Shown here: positions 36,824 to 50,045 of the stretch, in pieces | Layout: the number at the start of each line of letters is the position of its first letter | Numbering within the stretch: position 1 is the stretch's first letter | Source of the DNA: Stropharia rugosoannulata | Taxonomy: Eukaryota > Basidiomycota > Agaricomycetes > Agaricales > Strophariaceae | Reading direction: 5' to 3' | Assembly (NCBI GenBank): GCA_028532985.1 | Contig: JANCIK010000012.1 | Coordinates: 744,001 to 808,000, forward strand | DNA: 64,000 nt | The notes under the pieces: model-generated | Told to the model about the DNA's origin: nothing | What the model saw: only the letters and a program-made list of their open reading frames with translations | Databases searched by the model: none | Position numbers and translations under genes: made by a program

Positions 36824-39800
36824 ATGTCTGCTATCAACTCGCTCGCTCCAACGGCCTCGTCACCAGCGCGGCCCACGCTGGTCCGCTCACCAACCGCCCA
36901 GGTCGGCGTACCAGCGCACCCCGTCACCTCGCCCTCCATCCGCAACGATGTCGCCAATATGCTCGACGGTGTGCTCGAGCTCCAGGACGGCACTGCGTTC
37001 CGTGGCATCAGCTTCGGTGCAGAAGCCAAAAGTGTTTCGGGAGAGTGTGTATTTCAAACGGGTAAGTCGTCCTCGGCCGAGTCCCGAAAATTTTCTAACA
37101 TTTTTTCTCCAGGTATGGTGGGATATACGGAATCCTTGACGGACCCTTCGTACGAGGGCCAGATCCTCGTCCTAACCTACCCCTTGATTGGGAACTATGG
37201 CGTTCCCGCACGTCCCACAAAAGATCAGCTCGATGCACTTCCGGCAGAGTTTGAGTCATCTCGTATTCATGTCGCCGCCCTTATTGTTGGCTACTATTCC
37301 GAAGATTTCAGCCACTTCCTTGCAGGCTCTTCCTTAAGTGCTTGGTTGAAAGAAAACGGCGTTCCTGCCCTCTTTGGCATCGACACACGCGCCCTTACCA
37401 AAAGAATCAGGGAAAAAGGATCCATGCTTGGAAAGGTTCTCGCTCGCGCTTCGGGTCCTCAATCTAGCATTCCTCGCGCCTCTACTTTGCTCACTTCCGT
37501 CCCTTCAACCCCCTATCCCTGGCGCGAAGAGTACATCGACATTCCCTTCAGTGATCCAAACCAAAAGAACCTCGTCGCTCAGGTTTCAATTACTGCCCCA
37601 AAAATATTTAAGCCCATCGGAACACCTAAGATGCATCCTTCGGGTCGTCCTCTTCGCGTTGTAATCATTGATGTCGGGATGAAATACAATCAACTCCGTT
37701 GCTTCATTAACCGCGGAGTCGAGGTCAAGGTTGTCCCTTGGGATTACGATTTTCTTGCTGAATCCGAGCCATACGATGGTCTGTTTATCTCCAACGGTCC
37801 TGGTGACCCATCCCAGCTCGGCCCAACTATCTCTCGCCTCGCTAAGGCTTTGGAAAAGAGCGACCGCCCCATCTTCGGTATCTGCCTTGGGCATCAACTG
37901 TTGGCACTCGCAGCTGGCGCTACTACGTCAAAGATGAAGTACGGGAACCGCGGACATAACATCCCCTGTACAGATGCTCTTTCTGGTCGCTGCTATATTA
38001 CCAGCCAGAATCACGGTTATGAGGTGAACACTAATACCCTCCCCGCTGGATGGAAGGAGCTATTCAAGAATGCCAACGATGGAAGCAACGAAGGTATCTA
38101 CTGCGAAGAAAAGCCATTCTTCTCCGTCCAGTTCCATCCCGAATCCAACGCTGGCCCCCGAGATACCGAATTCCTCTTCGACGTGTTTCTCCAACGCGTC
38201 GAGGACTGCGCTGTGACAGGTTCAATGGAACCCATTCTCATGCCGGGTGGAAAGAAGAAGGATAACGACAAACGCGTTCCTCGTGCAAACGTATCCAAGG
38301 TTATCATTCTTGGTTCTGGTGGTCTTTCCATTGGTCAAGCCGGAGAGTTCGATTACTCCGGCTCACAGGCGATCAAAGCTCTCAAGGAGGAGGGTATCTA
38401 CACCATCATGGTCAACCCTAACATTGCGACAATTGCGACGTCCAAGGGCCTCGCCGACAAAGTTTACTTCCTCCCCGTCACCGTCGAGTTTGTGCGCAAG
38501 ATCATCAAGTTCGAGAAGCCCGACGGTATCTACGTTACTTTCGGTGGTCAGACTGCGCTCAGCGTTGGTATCGGTCTCAAAGATGAATTCGAGGAGCTCG
38601 GTGTCAAGGTGCTCGGTACGCCGATTCAGACCATCATTACTACCGAGGACAGACAGCTGTTCGCATCCGCCATGGAGGAGATCGGCGAGAAGTGCGCCGA
38701 GAGTCACACTGCCACCAACCCCGATGAGGCTGTCGCCGCCGCGGTATCGATTGGCTACCCCGTCATTGTCCGTGCTGCATACGCGCTTGGAGGACTTGGA
38801 TCTGGATTCGCACAGAACGAAGCTCAACTCAGGGCCCTGTGCAGCAAGGCCTTTGCGACTAGCCCGCAGGTACTCGTTGAGAAGAGCATGAAAGGATGGA
38901 AGGAGATTGAGTACGAGGTCGTCAGAGATTGCAGGGATAACTGTATCACTGTTTGTAACATGGAGGTGGGTTGAGTTTTCTCTCATTATATCGATGCTAA
39001 TGCTCATGGATTATAGAACTTCGATCCGCTCGGTATTCACACCGGAGACTCGATTGTCGTCGCCCCTTCGCAGACGCTCTCTGATGCAGACTACAACATG
39101 CTGCGCACGACTGCGATCAACGTAATCCGCCATCTTGGCGTGGTTGGTGAATGTAACATTCAGTACGCGCTCAACCCGACTTCGCAGGAATACTGCATTA
39201 TCGAGGTTAGCAAATTAACACTACCACATAAAGCGCATATATTTATCCATATGCGTCGAACAGGTCAATGCGCGTCTATCGCGTTCATCTGCGCTCGCTT
39301 CGAAGGCGACCGGTTATCCTCTTGCGTTCATCGCCGCGAAACTCGGTCTCGGAATCCCGCTCAACGAGATTAAAAACTCGGTCACCAAGGTCACTTCTGC
39401 TTGCTTCGAGCCCAGCTTGGACTATGTCGTCGTGAAGATCCCCCGCTGGGATCTCAAGAAGTTCAGCAGAGTCAGCCGTTTGCTGAGCTCGAGCATGAAG
39501 AGTGTCGGTGAGGTGATGAGCATCGGGCGCACCTTCGAGGAGACGATTCAGAAGGCTATCCGTGCTATTGACGATCAGTTCTCTGGGTTTGCCAAGGTGC
39601 GCTTTTCTACGCTTATTTATATGCCTCTACGTGGTCTAATGCTTTACCCTTAGAATGACTTCGTCGAGGACATCGATATGGAACTCGAGAATCCGACGGA
39701 CAAGCGCATCTTTGCTATCTCCACCGCATTCCACCGCGGCTATAGCGTCGACAAGGTGTGGCAAATGACCAATATCGACAAATGGTTCTTGAACAAGCTG

Positions 39801-42800
39801 TACAACCTTTTCTTATTGGAGAAAAGCCTATCGTGCGTTCATTTTTCATTAGTACTTTCGTATTGGTCTAATGCAAAATGAAGGACTTGCACTATCTCCA
39901 ATATTTCCACGCCTCTTCTTCGTCAAGCCAAACAATGTGGCTTTTCTGATCGCCAGATCGCAGGCTGCATTGGATCAACGGAGCTCGCTGTTCGCCGACT
40001 TCGTCTCGAGGCAGATATCTCACCATTCGTCAAGCAGATCGATACGGTTGCTGCTGAATTCCCCGCCTTCACCAATTACCTGTACACCACGTACAATGCC
40101 ATTGAGCACGATATCACGTTTACTGACCGCGGTGTCATCGTCCTCGGATCTGGTGTCTACCGCATTGGTTCTTCAGTGGAGTTCGACTGGTGTGCCGTAC
40201 GTGCTATCAGGACCCTACGCGAGCAGGGTTTACCCACCGTCATGGTCAATTACAACCCCGAAACTGTCAGCACGGACTACGACGAAGCAGACAGGCTCTA
40301 TTTCGAAAACATCAGCGTCGAGACTATCTTGGACATCTACGACGTGGAGAGCTCGCGCGGTGTTATTCTTTCTATGGGAGGACAAACGCCCAACAACATT
40401 GCCCTGCCGCTCTACCGACAGAATGTCAAGATCTACGGTACCTCCCCTGAGATGATCGACATGGCTGAGAACAGGTACAAGTTCTCTCGCCTGCTCGACG
40501 AGATTGACGTCGATCAGCCTCTATGGAAGGAACTCTCCAGCTTCGAAGAGGCTTCCCAGTTCTGCGACAAGGTCGGCTATCCTGTGCTCGTCCGTCCGTC
40601 GTATGTCCTTTCTGGCGCGGCGATGAACGTAGTCTCGACCAGCGACGACCTGGCGAATTACCTCACTCAGGCTGCAGAGGTTTCCCGCGACCACCCCGTT
40701 GTTATCTCCAAGTACATTGAGCAGGCGAAGGAGATCGAGATGGACGCCGTTGCGAAGGACGGGAAGCTCGTCATGCATTACATCTCGGAACACGTCGAAA
40801 ACGCGGGCGTGCACTCGGGTGACGCGACACTTATCCACCCGCCGCAGGACCTTGACCCGCAGACCGTGCGTCAGATCGAGGAGGCGACTGCAAAGATCGG
40901 GAACGCGCTCAATGTCACAGGTCCGTTCAACATCCAGTTCATTGCGAAGAACAACGAGATCAAGGTCATAGAGTGCAATTTGCGCGCTGCTCGTTCGTTC
41001 CCCTTCGTATCCAAAGTTACTGGTGTCGACGCCATCGAGATGGCCACCAAAGTCATGCTCGGCATTCATGTGGAACCGTACCCGGAACTTGGTCTGCCAA
41101 CGAACTATGTTGGCGTAAAGGTTCCCCAGTTCAGCTTCAGTCGTTTGTCGGGAGCCGATCCCGTTCTCGGTGTTGAGATGGCTTCGACAGGTGAAGTAGC
41201 GTGCTTCGGTACAGACAAATATGAAGCATACCTCAAGGCTCTGATTTCCACCGGAATTGTGCCTCCTAAGAAGAACATTCTTTTCTCCATTGGAAGCTAT
41301 CGTGAGAAGCTGGAGATCTTACCCTCAGTTCAGAAATTGAGCGCGGCTGGATACAACATCTTCGCAACTTCTGGAACTGCAGATTTCCTGACTGAACACA
41401 ATGTGCCTTGCAAAGTACGTATTAGACATGCTGATCATTTTTGTCCTCTAATTATTTCTGTCGCACACAGTACCTCGAAGCACTTGGAGAGGGAGAGAAG
41501 CAGAAGTCCGAGTACTCTCTGACGCAGCATTTGGCGAACAACCTCATTGACATGTACATCAACTTGCCGTCGAAGAATCACTACCGCCGTCCGGCCAGCT
41601 ACACTAGCAAAGGATACCACACTCGCCGCATGGCTGTTGATTTTGCCATCCCTCTGATCACTAACGTCAAGAATGCGAAGATGCTTGCTGAGGCCCTCGT
41701 CCGCAAACTTCCTCTGGATGTGTCAAGCCTCGATGCCAAGAGCTCTCACCGTACACATATCTTCCCTGGTCTTGTTAACGTCGGCGCCTTCGTCCCCAAC
41801 CTCGTTGTCGCTGGTTCCCATGATATCGTTAGCGCCACGGAAGCTTCCATCAGTGCGGGATTCACAACTGCACTGGTCATGCCTATCGGCGAGACGGCCA
41901 ACATCGTCGACCGCGCGACACTCGAGGTGGCACGGTCGAATGTTGGCAGTGGTGCAAACTGCAACTATGCTTTCAGCGTCACGGCCACCGCTGTCAATGC
42001 TGGCACCTTCATTGACGAGCTCATAGCTGAAGTGAAGTCGCTGTTTGTCCCCGCCGCGACTCCCCTTGCTGCTGTCGCTGCGCACTTTTCTTCCTGGCCC
42101 GCCGACAAGATGATTGTTACCGACGCGAAGGGCTCCGAGTTGGCTTCGATACTCCTGCTTGCCAGTCTGCACGGCCGCAGCGTGCACGTCACCGATGTTC
42201 GCACCGTCGAGGACCTGCTGCTCATTTCTCTCAGCAAAGCGAAACAGCTCCGCGTTACTTGCGATGTCTCTATCTATTCTCTATTCTTCACCAGCGACGA
42301 TTACCCCGGCGTCGATAGTCTGCCAACCGCCGCTGTGCAGAAGGTGCTCTGGCAGAAATTGGACGTTGTTGACGTATTCTCTGTCGGGGTTCTCCCTTAC
42401 CAGGTCGCTCAGGCACTCAAAGAGAATGTATCGTCCTGCTCTGGCGTTCAGGAGACCCTTCCTCTCCTCTTGACTGCCGTCACTGAAGGCCGTTTAACTC
42501 TGGATGATATTCGCGTCCGCCTTCACGATAATCCTGTTCAGATCTTTGGCTTGGCTGATCAGTCACAAACCACTGTGGAGGTTGTCATTGGCCGCAAAGC
42601 GCGCTTCTCTCCGCGCACTGATACCTGGTCGCCTGTTCAACAGACATCGGGCGAGGTGCACCGTGTTGTCGTTCACGGGCAGACCATCTTCCTCGATGGA
42701 GTGCTGACCCCGACCAGCGCTGGACGCGACATTTCTGGAACAGTCATCTCTCATACCACAGGTACCGGCGTCGTTGCCGTGTCGCATGAAGTATCTTCGC

Positions 42801-43970
42801 ATGTGTCAACCCTTCCCTTGCCAAATGGCCATCTTGTGCCGCAAGGTCAACAGCAAGGCCCGCCATCGATGCTCTCGCACATTCAGCTGCATCCTGCTTT
42901 CCACCGCCGCCACATCCTTTCTGTAAAACAGTTCAGCCAACGTGACATGTATGATCTGTTCTCTATCGCCAACGAGATGCGCCTCCAAGTTGAGCGTAAC
43001 GGAAGCCTCGACATCCTTAAGGGCAAGGTGCTCTGCACTTTGTTCTATGAGCCGTCCACCCGCACCAGCTCATCGTTCGACGCTGCTATGAAGCGCTGTG
43101 GAGGACAGGTCATCCAAGTCAATGCAGAGACATCCTCGGTCGTGAAGGGAGAGACCCTTGCTGACACTGTTCGTACCCTTGCGTGCTATGGTGATGCCCT
43201 TGTCATCAGACATCCCGAGGTTGGTAGCGCGCAGGAGGCGGCCAAATACTCCCCTGTTCCTATAATCAATGCTGGAGATGGAATTGGTGAACATCCTACT
43301 CAGGTTAGTTTATTTAATCTTTTGTGTTGAGCAATATCTGACTATCGACCAGGCCTTGTTGGATATCTACACTATCCGTTCGGAGCTGGGAACTGTGAAT
43401 GGCCGTACCATCACCCTTCTTGGTGACTTGAAGAATGGAAGGACCGTCCACAGCCTTGTTACGCTTCTCAGCCTCTACTCCGTCCGCCTGAACTTCGTGG
43501 CTCCCGCAGCGCTTGCCATGCCGGCCAATGTAGTTGCTGCCGCCCGTAAAGCTGGTATTCCCGTCACCATCTGCGAGTCTCTCGATGAGGTCCTTGCAGA
43601 TACGGACGTACTTTATGTAACAAGAGTCCAGAAAGAGAGGTTCACCAATGAGAAGGAGTGGCTTCAAGTTAAAGATGCCTACCGCGTCGATCATGCTGTC
43701 CTGTCCCGGGCTAAGGAGGACATGATTGTCATGCATCCTCTCCCAAGAGTCAATGGTCAGTCGCCCTGTTTTTCTTACCAGTGTATACTTTACTAACTTC
43801 CAATACTTAGAAATCGATCCCGAAGTTGACTACGACTCCCGCCGCGCTGTTTACTTCCGCCAAATGCGCTACGGCCTTTTCGTAAGCTTCACTTGTAAAT
43901 TCCAATCTTATTTGATAACTGAACCGTGATCCAGATCCGCATGGCTATTCTTGCCAGTGTAATGGCTTAA
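36824..43970 (+). CDS. URA2: URA2: glutamine-dependent carbamoyl-phosphate synthase / aspartate transcarbamylase
   Basis: Performs the first two steps of pyrimidine synthesis. Ten exons (36824-37061, 37113-38965, 39017-39205, 39264-39596, 39654-39832, 39884-41414, 41471-43303, 43353-43755, 43811-43881, 43935-43970) give 2,221 residues, close to yeast Ura2. The glutaminase part has GICLGHQ (Cys337) and VQFHPES. The synthase half begins near residue 468 ([21 protein letters not shown]) and repeats later ([19 protein letters not shown]). The dihydroorotase-like region from about 1,480 lacks the HxH metal motif, reading [10 protein letters not shown] where active enzymes have a DVHVH-type site; a separate DHOase must exist. 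The ATCase (about 1,908 to end) has [12 protein letters not shown] and [18 protein letters not shown] feedback is known for the family. The start at 36824 was chosen over an in-frame 36608, which adds an unrelated leader. Confidence 0.98.
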
Positions 43971-45108
43971 ACTATTTAAAAAGAGGGCTATATCCTCATC
44001 TTTCCGTCGCTTTGTTTAAGATCTCGAATTGTTTTCCTGCACATCTATCAGTTATATACGCAATTCAATCAGTTGTTACGTGGTCATGGGTCAATGTAGA
44101 ATAGAAACAAAGGAAAATTATAAGTAGATTAACTGAGAATGGACTTGTATTTATTTTTTTCGCGTGTATCGTCTATGTTATTTGTGTAGCTTTAGTGTTT
44201 TATCAAGTGTTATTCGTACATTTACGTCATGTATTTTTATCTGTAATGTTCGTTTGTTCCGTTATCATTTGTTTTATTCGTAGTGAAGTAGTCTCGCAAG
44301 CCAGACGTTTTTCCGGATAGGTCGCATCTGTTACGGGCAAGGCTGAGTTCGAAACGAGCTGAGCGTTCACACGACGAGTAACAGAAACTCAAGGGGAGAA
44401 TGCGCGTTGATTCGACAAGAGACCTAGCTACCAGAATGACCTACATATTTATCTACGTCAGATGTATGTATGAGAGACAAAGGGAAGGTAACAAAGGAGG
44501 CAGAAAGGGAGAGTAAAAACAGTAAATGAATGCTAAGGAAAGGGTGACAAGGAAACAAACAAGGAGTCATGACCTTAACCGTGACAGCATCTAGCTGGGT
44601 AATATACGGCGTTGTGACTGTCTGATTTAGGTTTTCGCAGAAAGAAAAAATCACATTGACGGATATACTTACTATCTAGACTGAGTCGAGTCTAGCGATG
44701 AAGCTTCAAAGTAAGATGAAGCTCTCTTGAAGTGCTACATTAGGACTCCCAGGCCCAACCTAAACCTGCAAAATCAGAAAAGCAAAAGAATTTTTTTGCG
44801 GTAGACGTCGCAAATGCGAGTTTACTGGCCGCAATGCATATTATAGTAGCAGTAGGTCCCCCAATCTGTTGTGTGATTTGTATCTACCTGCTCGAGCTTG
44901 GAAAACCGCAAGACAACCGCAAGGTCTAAATGAACAGCAAGTTCTTGATACAAAACGAAGCATTCCAAATGATATAATCCCGTTTGATGTATATAAGTAC
45001 ACGACAGAAGTACAAACCGGAAAGAGCCCAAACAAGCATAGACGCATCGAGAAAACCCTTCGCGAGATTTCAAAATATTACACCCATTTGTGATATGAAA
45101 ATGTATGT
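43971..45108. other. Intergenic between convergent URA2 and hydrophobin 1
   Basis: No gene supported. T-rich 3' region of URA2, then unremarkable sequence. Confidence 0.4.
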
Positions 45109-45907
45109 CTAAAGGTTGAGGTTAACCGGGGTGCAACCAAGGGCAATGACGCCGTTCTGTGTTAGATACACCTATCAGTATCGATATTCTCAAGGTGTTT
45201 TCAATATACTTACGAAGGTGTTGTTCGTGCAACACACAGGCTGAGCCGAGCAAGACGAGCCACTAACGCCGATGGCAGTGATAGGGGAGCAGGTAATCCC
45301 GCTATCCAAGCAATGTACATTCAGAAACGTTCTTTTTGATGAAGAAATGAACTTACACAAGACCCGTGACAGTTCCAACGACGACACCCAGCAGACCAAG
45401 GAGAAGAGAGGCGCTGCTGCTAGTGGCCTATTAAAATAAACGGTCATCAGAATCTAAATATAGTTTTTCTCTCATGAGGTTGACATGAACGCACCGATTG
45501 GACAGAGTTGCAGCACTGGAGCGATCCGGTGTTGCATTGATTGGAAGGGGAGCTCCCGACGGTGGTAGTGGCAGCAGGCTAAAAGTTGAGTTCAATTTTT
45601 GTCAACGACTCTGTATTGACCTGCATCGAGTGAAATTATCGTACGGGGGTTACGGTGGTGGTCACTGGAACGGTAGTGGGCACAGTAGCGGTGACAGTCA
45701 CGGTGGTCGTCGAGGTTGAAGTCGAGGTGACAGTAGCGGTACTCGTGCTAATGCAATTTTTTCAAAAGAGGGCGAATTCAGTGAACTCGATGCAGACTGC
45801 ACTGCGAAGAGATAAACTCACGGAGGGGGGTTGTTGGGGATGGCGGCCGCAAGGATGGTAGAAGTCACCAACACAGCGACAACAGAAGAGGAGAGGCGTG
45901 CAAACAT
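45109..45907 (-). CDS. Class I hydrophobin 1 with short Thr/Val region
   Basis: Secreted amphipathic protein that coats hyphae and fruit bodies. Exons 45907-45822, 45747-45645, 45578-45495, 45427-45357, 45301-45214 and 45156-45109 give 159 residues. Signal peptide [21 protein letters not shown] is followed by a Thr/Val-rich stretch of about 45 residues ([18 protein letters not shown]). The eight-Cys core follows: C78, C85-C86, C119, C132, C138-C139, C152. Typical motifs are [16 protein letters not shown] and [15 protein letters not shown], ending CTPVNLNL. Its Thr/Val domain is spread over two exons with one more intron than gene 2. All four hydrophobins in the window share the intron positions in the core. 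Confidence 0.93.
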
Positions 45908-45990
45908 TGTGGTCGTTGAAGTTCTGGATTTGAGGAGTAAAGTAGAACTAGGGATTGTTCGACTGGAGAGAATGAGCCTCAGTCCCAGTC

Positions 45991-46000
45991 ATTTTATACT
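45991..46000 (-). promoter_or_regulatory. TATA box, hydrophobin 1
   Basis: AGTATAAAAT on the minus strand, about 85-95 bp upstream of the ATG. GTATAAA-type boxes occur at comparable distance before hydrophobins 2, 3 and 4. Confidence 0.6.
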
Positions 46001-47263
46001 ACCAGATCTACCGTCTTGTTTGTTTAGTACTTGCGCAATGATCATCTTAAAAATAATTTCAAGATGTCGAATACCCTTCAATCTTCTCGTCAATTGATCA
46101 CTGAGAAGGATTATTCCTGGACCCCTGTCCTCCTATAGCTCGGCGGCTAATGACGACAAGTACTGTACACAACGGTGCTCACAGGCCCATTTGTCACCCG
46201 GACCGGATGCATTTTACAAGCTGTGTACACGGACTTGTCCGGACGTATGACTTTGCTATAACAGCCAGCCAGTAGCAGCTTGAAGCACAAAGATAGAACA
46301 CGTCCAACCAATAAGAGCACAGGGTAGATGTTAGAAATAGCGTATGCATTTTTAGTTATGACTGCATTGAAAGCTATGACGGCTATCATCATCATACCGT
46401 GAGTAATGAAGAGATCGAGTAAGGAAGAAATTCCGGATCTGCCAAACTTTTGACATATCTGAGAGAGAAATTGAACGAACATATGGAATGATGAGAAAAA
46501 CATGTGGCAAAAGCACGCAAAATAGTTATGACCGACGACACTTTGGGCATATGACTAAATTTCTAATCAATGTAGATCCCCTTTCTGCAAAGAGAAATCA
46601 AAAGGAGTTGTTGAAGAGTGCTTCGCAGAAAATTTTAAGGTGGACCTCGGTGTGCGCATTATGCATAGTACCTCGCACAGTGATTGGTTAACATTCATGT
46701 ATTCAAATTAATGCGTACAATCTCCGTAAGATTTCTCCCACGTGTAGATAGTGCCGGCATCCTTATGCCAGTCCTTTCTTTCAACATTCGTACATTACAT
46801 ATGAGCCCCTAGTAGCATGGTAAATACTAATACTGGTAGTAGCCTGTAGTAGCCGTAAACAATTGGACTGTTTGACACTGGTTTGAGCCTGCATTGTGAC
46901 TCTTTGTGTCCAAAGAACTTGCGCACGGACAGTTATATTTATAGGCAGGGTGTCACATGCAGGACGACAAGAGAGAAAAAACACCGATTATATTACGGCG
47001 GTGGATTAAAACTGTTGTGGAAATCTCCCATAATTGCCCATAAACAGTTCAAACGTTCAAATCAAACCCCGATCACGCATTTCCAGGCTCCGACGCCAAG
47101 GAGTCCACACGACCAAATATTTATACGTGATTAATACGCCAAACAAATACTCGCTACGCGACTCAAGCACATCTGTAGCAATTCAAGTACCAGAAGACAC
47201 GGCACTTCTTTCCCCTTAAGAAACTTAAAAGACGCTCATTTAGCACCAACCAACTTTAAATAT
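46001..47263. other. Intergenic between hydrophobins 1 and 2
   Basis: 1.3 kb with no supported gene. A minus-strand hydrophobic frame at 46503-46147 (AVIAFNAVITKNAYAISNIY) may be the relic of a membrane-protein exon; it lacks a start context and partner exons. Confidence 0.35.
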
Positions 47264-48136
47264 TTAAAGGTTGATGTTAATAGGCGTGCAACCAAGGGCG
47301 ACGATGCCGTTCTAAACAAAGAGGGCCATGAGCAACAATTTTTGATTTTGAATAGTAAAAGCTTACGAAGGTGTTGTTGGTGCAGCAGACAGGCTGAGCA
47401 CTGCAGGAAGAGCTGCTGAGTCCAACGCCAGAAATGGGGGAGCAGGTAATGCCGCTGCGCGAAACAGGTGAGCTCGCACGTACAGAGCAATAAAATACTG
47501 AAGACACTTACACTAATCCGGTGACCGACCCAACAACGATTCCGAGAAGACCAAGGAGAGAAGAAGCAGTCGCGCTTGTGGCCTATCAAGACTGTTGGTA
47601 TACTGCAGAAGGAAGATTAGGCTGAAGCGACTTACCGACTGGACAGAGTTGCAGCACTGGATGCTACCTGTGTTGCACTGGTTGGAAGGGGAGCTTCCGA
47701 CAGTGGTAGTGGTAGGAGGAGCAGTAACAGTAACAGTGGTGGTGACCGGGACAGTCGTCGCTACAGTCGAAGTGACAGTATTCGTAATGGTGTCAGTGGT
47801 GGTGACAGGAACGGTGACCGTGGTGGGCACTGTCGCAGTTGAAGTAATGGTGTTGGTCACTGTGTCGGTGGTGGTCACCGGTACAGTTACAGTTACCGGG
47901 ACAGTGCTAGTGAGAGTACTAGTAACTGTGCTGATATATGTTGTTGTGGACGTCAACGTAGAGTACACAGTCACAGTGGTAGTGCTGGGGCTAGCAGATA
48001 TATCTTGTCAGTTTTTAAAAAAAAAAAACAAAGTAAGCCGAGGAGCATACTAAGGAGTGTCATTGGGGATGGCGGCCGCAAGAATGGTGGATGTCAGGAA
48101 GACAGCAACAGCAGAGGATGAAATACGGGAAAACAT
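47264..48136 (-). CDS. Class I hydrophobin 2 with long Thr/Val repeat domain
   Basis: Exons 48136-48051, 47990-47636, 47582-47512, 47454-47367 and 47311-47264 give 215 residues. Signal peptide MFSRISSSAVAVFLTSTILAA. Residues about 30-125 are made of Thr/Val words (TVTVPVTTTDTVTNT and TVPVTTTDTITNTVTST), a probable beta-rich or O-mannosylated spacer. The hydrophobin core follows: C134, C141-C142, C175, C188, C194-C195, C208, with [16 protein letters not shown] and [15 protein letters not shown]. It is the closest relative of hydrophobin 1 in core and leader. The repeat domain is encoded by a single exon that also contains the first three cysteines. Confidence 0.94.
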
Positions 48137-48207
48137 CGTAGGACTTATTCAAGGGCTGGGGTAAAACAATTATGTTCGACTGAAGAATCGAACTTGCACC
48201 GGGCCAA

Positions 48208-48213
48208 TTTATA
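48208..48213 (-). promoter_or_regulatory. TATA box, hydrophobin 2
   Basis: TATAAA (within AGTATAAATT on the minus strand), about 75 bp upstream of the ATG at 48136. Confidence 0.6.
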
Positions 48214-50045
48214 CTCGTTTGGCATCCTACAGTCTGACATTGTTTAAGCACTGTCAAAGTTACATCAACACATTAATTTTCGCTCTTGCAACTAATCGGT
48301 TCCCGGCACGCGATGTTACGAAAGAGAATGTAAAACTCAAATCTTGATTCTTATGCAGGATCCCTGCTGCCGCAGACAGGGGGTTAAACCTGGTTAAACG
48401 CACGAAGTCTACTAAGCGATCAATCAGCAGATTGCATACCCATTAGGACTTTTGGGTATAATATATGGAAAACATAACCTTGTGCTGGTAGGACCGGAGA
48501 TTCTCCGCTTGTGATTGGATAACAAAGCTGATTAGACCTTGTAGAGCATCGCCGCGGCATCCAATTATAAGAATTCAACCTGTCCCGACAGGATCGCCTA
48601 TGCTAATGGAAGAAGTTGTCATCGTATGATCATCACCTCAAGACCGCCTGGCTTGAATACATACCGTGTGACCAGGATCACATCGTGAAGAATGACAAAA
48701 CTGTCGCAATAATTGACAGGCCTGAGAGAAGAAGGCTGGAAATTATCCTCCGGGAACAACTTGAAGGCTCGATATCTATCGTCGAAAGTAATCCTACTGC
48801 TATTGGTCTCAATATGTCGTACTTCTTCGACTACTAGAAATGAAATTGATCTCTAGTAGTATGTTTACAGTCTAGTGCTTGTTAAAGGATAGTGCTATTA
48901 CCGTTACTTGGCGAGAAGGTTACAATTCCATTGTTAAAATGGAACGTGGTGATAAACAGGCTCGCGCACAGGAACATAAGGTACACATTATTCTCCCACT
49001 CCACAAAATAATGTACGCTTTCTGTGGTATACAATCTTATGCAATACAGGGTGATATCTGGTGATATGTATGTCATTTCTATTTATCACTTCCCGGAGAT
49101 ATTCGACAGGAACAATAACTTATGCTCATCGTGACCCTCACCAAGTCCGGAAACGGTTTCGGGCGATGTACACATCATCTATGTCATACGAATAAACGAA
49201 GTTCATCGAGAAATTACCTACATAAGTCGTCATATCTTCCAGGTCTGTACGGAAGCCCCACTGATTCATGAAATTGTAGAAATGCTTCATCATACTTGAC
49301 AACACATTGACATTCGTGAGATGGAGGTAAATTACTGGATGCCACAATGCTAATACAGCAGGAATACCCACGAAGTTCATCAGAAAAGACCAATGAAATC
49401 AAGGGTATGATGCACAGGTAATGCAGTTATCTCAGGCTGTCAATGTGTACACATATCGGACATCTGGTTGAGTCATTATATTACGCGTCTCTCAGGTGTT
49501 ACGGATCTTCATTTCTTATTGTAAATGCCACTCCATAGCGCGGACCTCTTCAAAATTTCCAACTACATTCTACTTCACCTGCCTGAAAATGCTACTCGAC
49601 ACTAACAATCAGATGCACGTTAGTGCATAGAGCTAGAATATCAGTGATATGTAGTAGAATTACGGAGAGCCTTGAACCACGGAAGCGAAAGGAGGCTTTG
49701 ACAGTTGGGCATACAGTGGCATTATACGCCACCAGAATAATCAAAGAAAAATGAGATTGATGGGAGAACAGGAAAAGCGGGGTAAGTTTATATAATAACG
49801 ACAGGCAGAATGTTTAAACAAACAGTTTCATTCACGAAATATATACACTGGGCGTTAAAAACATACAAGAACGTCATGAGGTCATGACTTCATAAAGTAC
49901 AAAATGAAAACATGTTTGAGGATTCGTAACCGAGAAAATAACATGTCACAAAATAATCTGTATTTCAATAAACACGCGGAACAGAGTCTTTGAACGAAAA
50001 GCCTTCGATGACGCGGTCAGTTCCGGTCCCCCTCTATCGTACGTT
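48214..50045. other. Intergenic between hydrophobins 2 and 3
   Basis: 1.8 kb, AT-rich. A 73-codon frame at 48616-48837 and a minus frame at 49402-49138 have no motif or supporting splice sites. No gene supported. Confidence 0.35.

Noticed and set aside
41441..43330. Separate dihydroorotase/ATCase gene
   Set aside because: It is exon 7 of URA2; the acceptor at 41470 joins in phase, and the ATCase is completed by later exons.
46147..46503. Hydrophobic membrane protein on the minus strand
   Set aside because: A single short frame without partner exons or recognised motif; at best a relic.
48616..48837. Small hypothetical protein between hydrophobins 2 and 3
   Set aside because: 73 codons, no motif, no promoter-like sequence that I could defend.
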